Assembly: GCA_002435365.1 (NCBI GenBank) | Contig: DJMM01000112.1 | Coordinates: forward strand, 43,423 to 50,547 | Source of the DNA: Ignavibacteriales bacterium UBA6490 | GTDB taxonomy: Bacteria; Bacteroidota; Ignavibacteria; Ignavibacteriales; Ignavibacteriaceae | Length of the DNA: 7,125 bases | Direction: 5' to 3' | Part shown: one piece after another, positions 1 to 5,036 of the stretch | Numbering within the stretch: position 1 is the stretch's first letter | How the letters are laid out: every line of letters starts with the position of its first letter | Notes under the pieces: generated by a model | The model's input: the letters and a program-made list of their open reading frames with translations, nothing else | The model's database searches: none | What the model was told of the DNA's origin: nothing | Position numbers and translations under genes: made by a program

Positions 1-1746
1 ATTACAGGTAAGGATTTTGAAGGTTACGTAATTTACAGAAGTACCGATCCGAACTTCTCTGATATATTGAAAATAACCGATGGCCAGGGCGCCAGTTTCC
101 TCAGCACACCGCTTTTGACATTGAACGGATCTCAGGCTAAATGGGATCTGGACAATGCCTGGAAAGGATATCATCCGGTGTCCTATATGGGAAGAGGCCT
201 TCATTATTACCTTGGTGATAATTCCGGACTGATACACTCTTATGTCGACTCCAATAACGTCAGAAACGGACAGACATACTATTATGCTCTGGTTGCCTTT
301 GACAGAGGCGATTCACTCACAATTCCTCCTTCGGAAACAACCAAAAAGATCTCTGTTGATCCCATAACTTCAAATCTCCGGTTTGATCAGAACACGGTTC
401 AGGTAATTCCTGGTCCAAGGGCAAGCGGATATCTGTTCCCTTCGGTTTCAAATAACAATATCGAGCATGTGGGAATGGGAAATGGTGATGTCATCTTCCA
501 GATGCTGAACGATCTGGCAGTTAAGGATAATAAATATACACTTACATTCAGTGACTCAATGATTGTTAATTCTCAGATGCAGGCAGGTAAAAACTATACA
601 TTGCTGAGTAATGAAGTGATTACACAGGAGATAAAACTCTTTGATACAAAATGGGCTGATCTGCAGAAAACAAATCTTCTGAATGACGAAAATCTGACGC
701 TGAAAGACAAAAACGGCAATCAGCTTTCGATAGGTACCGATTATGAAATCAACCTGGAGCGAGGCCAGATAAAAAGACTTAACACAACCTCGCCTGATGA
801 GGTTATAATAACCTACAGGTACTATCCGATCTACCAGAGCACTCTTTTTAATATGGAAGATTATAACCCTGCTTTTGACGGAGTATTATTAAAATTAACA
901 GGATACGATCAGCTCGAGCCCGATATGGAGAAATCCAAATGGATAAAGGGTGACCTGGAAATCCCGGCAGCAATCAAGCTGACCACACTTGGACAGTCAT
1001 CCAGGAGAGTTAAATATCCCGGAGATTATGAAATTACTTTCTCGGATGTTAATATCGACAGCGCAATCAAATATGTGGGTTCTGTAAAGATCACAATTCC
1101 AGTGAACTTTAAAGTGGAAGAAGTTTCCTCCGGTATTCCTAAACCGATAAAAGTAATTCTGGTTGAGACGGTATCGACTGCAACCAACGATTCGGCATTT
1201 ACCAGAGGAGATGAAATAATCCTCTATAAACCTGGCTCTACAGGTGCATTGACCGATTCACTTACATGGAGCATTACTTTTGCGAAACCGGTGGATTCTA
1301 CCGATACGGCTGTTCCCGGAAACGGCGATGTCTTTTTCCTCAGAACAAAAAGACCGTTTACTACGGACGACGTTTTTACTCTTTCCACGAAGGCTGGAGC
1401 TATCAGCAACCAGGAAGCAGCAGCAAAGATGGATAACATTTATGCCGTACCGAATCCGTATATAGTTACAAATGAAATAGAACCGGCTAACAGGCTACAG
1501 GGCCAGAACCGGGGAGAAAGAAGAATTTATTTTGAGAACCTGCCTCAGGTTTGTACCATAAGAATATTTACCCTGAGCGGTGAATTGGTAACAACTCTTG
1601 AACACGATGCTGCCATGGATAACGGAAGAGAATACTGGAACCTCCTGAACAGGGACGGCTTCAGTGTGGCTTACGGTGTTTATCTGGCACATATCAGTGC
1701 TCCGGGCGTTGGTGAAAAGTTAATCAAATTTGCACTTATTAAGTAG
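1..1746 (+). CDS. 3' part of a large secreted FN3/Ig-like surface protein with a C-terminal sorting-type domain (5' end outside window)
   Basis: The frame is open from base 1, and 581 residues are visible before the TAG at 1744. A TTG at 67 is an internal leucine codon, because the residues before it (EGYVIYRSTDPNFSD) already belong to the domain. Residues about 1-120 look like a fibronectin type III-like unit, with a second conserved stretch NGQTYYYALVAFDRGD. The middle (about 120-470) is beta-rich with no catalytic motif that I recognise. It includes the phrases NPAFDG and PGNGDVFFLRTKRPFTTDD, which I associate with long exported proteins of Ignavibacteria/Calditrichota type. From residue 481 comes YAVPNPY, then a FlgD-Ig/type IX sorting-like module (IRIFTLSGELV, then GVYLAHIS) ending KFALIK. 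This C-terminal module normally marks secretion across the outer membrane and surface attachment or release; that is family knowledge. Substrate and enzymatic activity, if any, cannot be read from this part. A PorV-like gene follows 52 nt downstream, probably in the same transcript. Confidence 0.88.
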   Translation: MTGKDFEGYVIYRSTDPNFSDILKITDGQGASFLSTPLLTLNGSQAKWDLDNAWKGYHPVSYMGRGLHYYLGDNSGLIHSYVDSNNVRNGQTYYYALVAFDRGDSLTIPPSETTKKISVDPITSNLRFDQNTVQVIPGPRASGYLFPSVSNNNIEHVGMGNGDVIFQMLNDLAVKDNKYTLTFSDSMIVNSQMQAGKNYTLLSNEVITQEIKLFDTKWADLQKTNLLNDENLTLKDKNGNQLSIGTDYEINLERGQIKRLNTTSPDEVIITYRYYPIYQSTLFNMEDYNPAFDGVLLKLTGYDQLEPDMEKSKWIKGDLEIPAAIKLTTLGQSSRRVKYPGDYEITFSDVNIDSAIKYVGSVKITIPVNFKVEEVSSGIPKPIKVILVETVSTATNDSAFTRGDEIILYKPGSTGALTDSLTWSITFAKPVDSTDTAVPGNGDVFFLRTKRPFTTDDVFTLSTKAGAISNQEAAAKMDNIYAVPNPYIVTNEIEPANRLQGQNRGERRIYFENLPQVCTIRIFTLSGELVTTLEHDAAMDNGREYWNLLNRDGFSVAYGVYLAHISAPGVGEKLIKFALIK

Positions 1747-1786
1747 AGGGAATATGAAAACGATAAATTTATTTCCTAAGCTTAAC

Positions 1787-1791
1787 AGGAG
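1787..1791 (+). promoter_or_regulatory. Shine-Dalgarno that decides the PorV-like start
   Basis: AGGAG lies 7 nt before the ATG at 1799, an ideal spacing. An in-frame ATG at 1754 has only AGAGGG at 3 nt spacing. The signal peptide begins directly at 1799, so I chose that start. Confidence 0.75.
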
Positions 1792-1798
1792 TTTGAAT

Positions 1799-2809
1799 AT
1801 GAAAACAGTCAAATATATACTGATGATAATTGTTTTCCTGATGAGCGTAAATGTTCTCGCTCAGACCAGCAAAACAGGAACGACCGCTGCTCAGGTTCTG
1901 AAAATGAACGTTGGTCCCCGTGCAATTGGGATGGGAGGAGCATTTACAGCCACTGCTGATGATATTACCGCCATGTACTGGAATCCGGGTGGACTGGCAA
2001 ATATCAATTCGAATGAAGTTATTTTTAATCATAACAAGCTGTATCTAGATATCGGATATGATTTTGCTGCCTTCGCTGCAAACCTAGCCGATATCGGTAC
2101 TTTCGGAGCTTTCGTTTCCGTCCTCTCAATGGACGAAATGAAAGTAAGAACAATTGAGCAGCCTGAAGGTACAGGCGAATTGTTTGATGCGGGAACTCTT
2201 GTTATAGGCCTTAGTTATGCTAAAAGCCTTACTTCAAGTTTTTCCATCGGATTCAACGTAAAGTATATAAATGAATCGTTATATAATATGAGAGCAACCG
2301 GATTCGCGGTTGATATCGGTACGTTGTATAAAATTCCTGTACTTAATGAGCTAAGAATTGCTTCGAGTATCTCCAACTTCGGTACAAAGATGAAGCTGGA
2401 GGGAAGAGATGTACTTGTAATTACAAATTCCGGTGCGGGCGGAGGAAACCTCATTAATTCGAATCTCGAGCTGGATGCATTTGAACTTCCACTGATATTC
2501 AGATTCGGAATTGCTGCCGATGTTGTTAAATCGGAAAGCTCAAGACTGACCGCAGCAGTGGATGCAATCCATCCGAATGACCATTCGGAATCTGTGAATT
2601 CAGGAGTTGAGTACAGCTGGAATGAAACTTTCTTTTTAAGAGCCGGCTATAATTCACTTTTTGAACATTATTCTGAAAAAGGACTAACACTTGGTGCGGG
2701 AATAAATTACAGACTGGCCGATGTAATAAAACTTAAATTTGATTATGCCTACCAGGATTTCGGAAGATTAAATGAGATTCATTATTTCTCAATAGGCATT
2801 AAATTCTGA
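1799..2809 (+). CDS. PorV/PorQ-family outer-membrane beta-barrel protein
   Basis: This is a complete protein of 336 residues starting at 1799. A signal peptide covers residues 1-21, with a hydrophobic core and probable cleavage LA|Q. The mature N terminus has the family signature: AAQVLKMNVGPRAIGMGG (about 30-47), then the stretch around 50-67 with ADD and YWNPGGLA. The rest is alternating beta-barrel sequence ending in IGIKF, with the terminal phenylalanine typical of outer-membrane barrels. PorV (LptO) is a FadL-like barrel that shuttles type IX secretion substrates from the translocon to the attachment complex, and PorQ is a related barrel of the attachment complex. Many paralogues in this lineage have no assigned role, so I give no gene symbol. 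It sits 52 nt after a protein with a C-terminal sorting-type domain, with no promoter obvious in the gap, and is followed by a strong terminator. Co-transcription and service to that neighbour are inferred. Alternative starts at 1730 or 1754 would add a hydrophilic extension before the signal peptide. Confidence 0.9.
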   Translation: MKTVKYILMIIVFLMSVNVLAQTSKTGTTAAQVLKMNVGPRAIGMGGAFTATADDITAMYWNPGGLANINSNEVIFNHNKLYLDIGYDFAAFAANLADIGTFGAFVSVLSMDEMKVRTIEQPEGTGELFDAGTLVIGLSYAKSLTSSFSIGFNVKYINESLYNMRATGFAVDIGTLYKIPVLNELRIASSISNFGTKMKLEGRDVLVITNSGAGGGNLINSNLELDAFELPLIFRFGIAADVVKSESSRLTAAVDAIHPNDHSESVNSGVEYSWNETFFLRAGYNSLFEHYSEKGLTLGAGINYRLADVIKLKFDYAYQDFGRLNEIHYFSIGIKF

Positions 2810-2823
2810 TCCGATATAAATTC

Positions 2824-2852
2824 AAAAGGCGGCCACCAGGCCGCCTTTTTTT
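2824..2852 (+). terminator. Strong intrinsic terminator after the PorV-like gene
   Basis: A perfect 11-bp stem is visible: the left arm 2824-2834 (AAAAGGCGGCC) pairs with 2839-2849, with a four-base loop ACCA (2835-2838). Seven T run from 2846 to 2852. It starts 15 nt after the stop of the plus-strand gene. It lies between convergent genes. On the minus strand the same hairpin is followed by only four T before GAATTTATAT, so it could also stop the opposing operon, less efficiently. Confidence 0.92.
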
Positions 2853-2903
2853 ATATACCTATCCGGAAAGTCCAGAGCAGTAACTCATTCACATTATACA
2901 AAT

Positions 2904-3923
2904 TCATTTGAGCATTTCGATGGCAAACTCTAATTGTTTATCCCTTCCTGCCAGAATATCCTCCTCGGTCTGCACAACACGTATATCCGGCGGAACACCC
3001 AGCCATTCCCAAGGAAGGTCGTCATAACGGCGAAAATCAATAAAACCTATGGAGATAGACTTACCACTTGGCAAATGATAAAGACTTTCATCTCCGCCTC
3101 CCACAGATCCTCCCCCGGTGGTATCACCGACAGCTGTTACATTCGGAAGCTGCTTTAAAATTTCGGTTGTAAACTCGCCTGCACTGAATGTTGAACCATT
3201 AATTAAAACAACAACCGGTTTGGTGTATTGAAACGGACCAGCAGGCTGAAATGGTGGCAGGACCCATTTTAAACCCATCGTATAAGCATCGTTTCTTACA
3301 AGCGGACCGGATAAAAATCTGGTAACAACAGCTTCTATATTATTATAATTGCCGCCCCGTTTCTGCCGGATATCCAGGATCAATCCCTTTGTTTCTTTCA
3401 GGTATTCCAGCACAGCAGGGAACTCATCGGTTAAATAGTTTTTATGGAAATCGGACAGGAAAGCATAACCTATGTTGCCGGGAAGGATTTCATATTCCGT
3501 GGTACTGCTTTCAGTTAAGCGCAGCTCTCTGTCAAAATACTTTCTGACCACAAACGGACTATAGGCGTGCCTGTCCTTGAAATGCCTTTGAGGATAGTAT
3601 GGATAAGTCTCCCCGCCGCCCTTAGTTCTGTAATAAACGTGACCGTCTTTAAGCTCTGCCAGAAAATCCCGAAGTACCAGATAGAAATCATCTCCTTGTG
3701 CAGCTTCTGCAAGTGGACGGTAAACAGAATAAATGGAATCCCAATTAATTTTTTTGAATCCCAGGTAAGGATAAACGTCTTTGATCCTTTTCCATGCAGC
3801 CTCAAAATCCTGTACGTTCAGGTTTTCTTCCGGTTCGGATACAATAATATCCTTGCAGGAGATCATTGCAGTTATGCATAAAACCAGCAAACCTAAAATT
3901 AATCCTTTCTTCGTCTTTGCCAT
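2904..3923 (-). CDS. S41-family serine peptidase, tricorn-type active site, lipoprotein
   Basis: 339 residues. The N terminus is a lipoprotein signal: hydrophobic residues 7-21 and lipobox MISC with C23 as the predicted lipidated cysteine. A helical region follows (about 36-90: DFEAAWKRIKDVYPYLG, then WDSIYSVYRP), as in S41 enzymes of tricorn/IRBP type. LKDGHV (91-96) supplies the candidate catalytic H95. LILDIRQKRGG (181-191) is the conserved core strand and turn. NGSTFSAGE (242-250) holds the nucleophile S247. PWEWLGVPPD (304-313) has E306, 59 residues after the serine, a plausible third catalytic residue. The lysine of the Ser-Lys CtpA type is absent where expected (GDTTGGG, about 266-272). 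No PDZ domain is evident, and the protein is compact. The start lies 2 nt after the stop of the upstream barrel gene, with only a weak GGA as ribosome site, so translational coupling is likely. It should act on peptides in the periplasm or at the cell surface; the substrate is unknown. Confidence 0.9.
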   Translation of the reverse strand: MAKTKKGLILGLLVLCITAMISCKDIIVSEPEENLNVQDFEAAWKRIKDVYPYLGFKKINWDSIYSVYRPLAEAAQGDDFYLVLRDFLAELKDGHVYYRTKGGGETYPYYPQRHFKDRHAYSPFVVRKYFDRELRLTESSTTEYEILPGNIGYAFLSDFHKNYLTDEFPAVLEYLKETKGLILDIRQKRGGNYNNIEAVVTRFLSGPLVRNDAYTMGLKWVLPPFQPAGPFQYTKPVVVLINGSTFSAGEFTTEILKQLPNVTAVGDTTGGGSVGGGDESLYHLPSGKSISIGFIDFRRYDDLPWEWLGVPPDIRVVQTEEDILAGRDKQLEFAIEMLK

Positions 3924-3925
3924 AT

Positions 3926-4705
3926 CTAAAATCCGTATGTTAAAGTAAGCGCCAGATTATCGCTTGCAGAAAGCAGCGGCTCCCAGGAACTGATCCTGGT
4001 GAAATTGAATAGATAGGCTGCTTTAACTGAAAGATTATCCCGCAGGAAGTAACGCGGACCCAGGCTGAAGGAAAGGTTTGTTCCTGCCAGCAAAGTAAGA
4101 ATCTTTACAGGAGTTGCATCTGTTTCTTCTGTGTCCACCATACGGAATCCGAGAGAGATAACACCAAAGTCCAGTGACCCCTCCAGGTTAAGATCATCCC
4201 AAAGCTCATAAAAAATACGTGAACTCAATCCTGCAGATATCAGTAGTGCAATTGACTGTGCATAATCAAAGCCGGATACTGCGATATTCTGTTCATTGAA
4301 GAAAAAGTATAATTCTGTTGACGGACCCAGGTATGCATAAGCGTCTTTGTTGAATATGGAAAATTTAGGCAGGGCATAGCTAAATCCCTGGTTTAATGAA
4401 AACTGATAGATATCCGTAGTTACGTTATAATTTTTTATTTCGGAAGAGCTGCGGAAATCAATTTTCAGGTGGTAGACATAGTCAGAGTGCCCGCTTGTCC
4501 AGGCAGCGCTGAAATAAGGAAGAGCGCCTGAATATTTTTCCTTTGAAATATATTCATCGGTCACCGCAAAACTTCCGATGCCATATTCAATCGATATGCC
4601 TTCGGGGAAGGTTGTTTGCTGATTCCGGGATTCCTGCGAAATACAGTACTGCGGTGAAAATAATATCAGAACAAGTAAAAAAAACGGCATGCACTTTCTT
4701 TCCAT
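3926..4705 (-). CDS. Hypothetical outer-membrane beta-barrel protein
   Basis: 259 residues from the ATG at 4705, chosen because AGGAG precedes it by 6 nt and a signal peptide starts there. An in-frame ATG at 4750 adds 15 residues but has no ribosome site. Residues about 6-23 form the hydrophobic signal segment, with likely cleavage CIS|Q. The mature part shows alternating polar and aromatic strands (for example YVYHLKIDF, AYAYLGPSTELYFFF, LNLEGSLDFGVISLGF) and ends LALTLTYGF. The terminal phenylalanine fits BAM-dependent barrels. Size and strand pattern suggest a small barrel of roughly 8-12 strands. I do not recognise a named family, and no enzyme motif is visible. Its stop is 2 nt from the start of the S41 lipoprotein gene, so the two are almost surely one operon and may work together at the outer membrane. 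Confidence 0.8.
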   Translation of the reverse strand: MERKCMPFFLLVLILFSPQYCISQESRNQQTTFPEGISIEYGIGSFAVTDEYISKEKYSGALPYFSAAWTSGHSDYVYHLKIDFRSSSEIKNYNVTTDIYQFSLNQGFSYALPKFSIFNKDAYAYLGPSTELYFFFNEQNIAVSGFDYAQSIALLISAGLSSRIFYELWDDLNLEGSLDFGVISLGFRMVDTEETDATPVKILTLLAGTNLSFSLGPRYFLRDNLSVKAAYLFNFTRISSWEPLLSASDNLALTLTYGF

Positions 4706-4710
4706 AATAT

Positions 4711-4716
4711 TCTCCT
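4711..4716 (-). promoter_or_regulatory. Shine-Dalgarno that decides the barrel-protein start
   Basis: On the minus strand AGGAGA ends 5 nt before the ATG at 4705 (6 nt from the core AGGAG). The upstream in-frame ATG at 4750 has only AT-rich sequence before it. Confidence 0.75.
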
Positions 4717-4767
4717 GAATATAAACCGCTGATTTTAGTAAGCTACCCATTTCTGAAAATTAAAATA

Positions 4768-4796
4768 ATAATAATTCTAATTGTTTTGAATATCAA
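4768..4796 (-). promoter_or_regulatory. Candidate sigma70-type promoter for the barrel/S41 operon
   Basis: Read on the minus strand, TTGATA (4796-4791) and TATTAT (4773-4768) are separated by exactly 17 nt. Transcription would begin near 4761 and give a leader of about 55 nt before the ATG at 4705. It does not match the Bacteroidetes-specific TTTG/TAnnTTTG pattern well, so its validity depends on the host sigma factor. Confidence 0.45.
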
Positions 4797-4857
4797 ACAT
4801 TAAATGCTGCCTGGGGATAAAGGCTGATGGACGGGATGGCTTGGTGATGCTGTTTTT

Positions 4858-4877
4858 CAGGAAATTAGATCTTCCTG
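4858..4877. repeat. Short inverted repeat, possible operator or hairpin
   Basis: CAGGAA (4858-4863) and TTCCTG (4872-4877) are exact inverse complements separated by 8 nt, with an AGATCT palindrome (4867-4872) overlapping. A third copy, TTCCTG, is at 4945-4950. It lies between the two divergent promoters, where a regulator could act on both. Six-base arms can arise by chance, and there is no T-tail, so it is not a terminator. Confidence 0.3.
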
Positions 4878-4973
4878 TGAACTGTACTTTATAAGATTGA
4901 CAATTGCTTTTAATTTTAACCTCCAGGTGTGACGTTTTTAGTATTTCCTGATAAAAAAAAATCGTTGCTAATC

Positions 4974-4982
4974 TGGTATAAT
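4974..4982 (+). promoter_or_regulatory. Candidate extended -10 promoter for the propeller sensor gene
   Basis: TGGTATAAT combines a TGn extension with a perfect TATAAT (4977-4982). No good -35 lies 16-18 nt upstream; that position is occupied by a nine-A tract (4953-4961). Extended -10 promoters can work without a -35. The start would be near 4989, leaving a leader of about 48 nt to the ATG at 5037. Confidence 0.45.
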
Positions 4983-5025
4983 TTTTCCATATTTATTGTC
5001 GAAGCAAGTTCACTTTCATTTCCAT

Positions 5026-5034
5026 AAAAAGGAG
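5026..5034 (+). promoter_or_regulatory. Shine-Dalgarno of the propeller sensor gene, unusually close to the start
   Basis: AAAAAGGAG is a good core but leaves only 2 nt (CC) before the ATG at 5037. No other in-frame start with a signal peptide is available, so the start stands, but the spacing may reduce translation. Confidence 0.6.
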
Positions 5035-5036
5035 CC

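Larger units (their letters stand above)
4706..5036. other. Divergent intergenic region
   Basis: These 331 nt separate the minus operon from the plus-strand sensor gene. They contain the minus promoter (4768-4796), an inverted repeat (4858-4877), an A-tract of nine bases (4953-4961), the plus extended -10 (4974-4982) and ribosome sites at both edges. The segment about 4807-4850 is noticeably G-rich on the plus strand compared with its AT-rich surroundings. I see no credible small ORF with a ribosome site, no RNA gene and no riboswitch fold that I recognise. Confidence 0.7.

Noticed and set aside
67..69. TTG at 67 as the start of the first gene
   Set aside because: The frame is open to base 1, and the residues before it already belong to the FN3-like domain; the true start lies upstream of the window.
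1224..1692. Short ORFs on both strands inside the first gene
   Set aside because: They are shadows of a long conserved frame, with no family signature.
3515..3881. Open frames on both strands inside the S41 gene
   Set aside because: They overlap the conserved S41 reading frame and have no ribosome site or recognisable protein features.
4706..4750. ATG at 4750 as the start of the barrel gene
   Set aside because: It has no ribosome site, while 4705 has AGGAG at 6 nt and begins directly with a signal peptide.
4807..4850. G-rich patch as a riboswitch or small RNA
   Set aside because: Only four-base stems can be drawn, with no conserved fold that I recognise and no terminator after it.
4897..4902. 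TTGACA as a -35 box for the sensor gene
   Set aside because: No -10-like hexamer lies 16-18 nt downstream (the sequence there is about CCTCCA), so it is probably chance.
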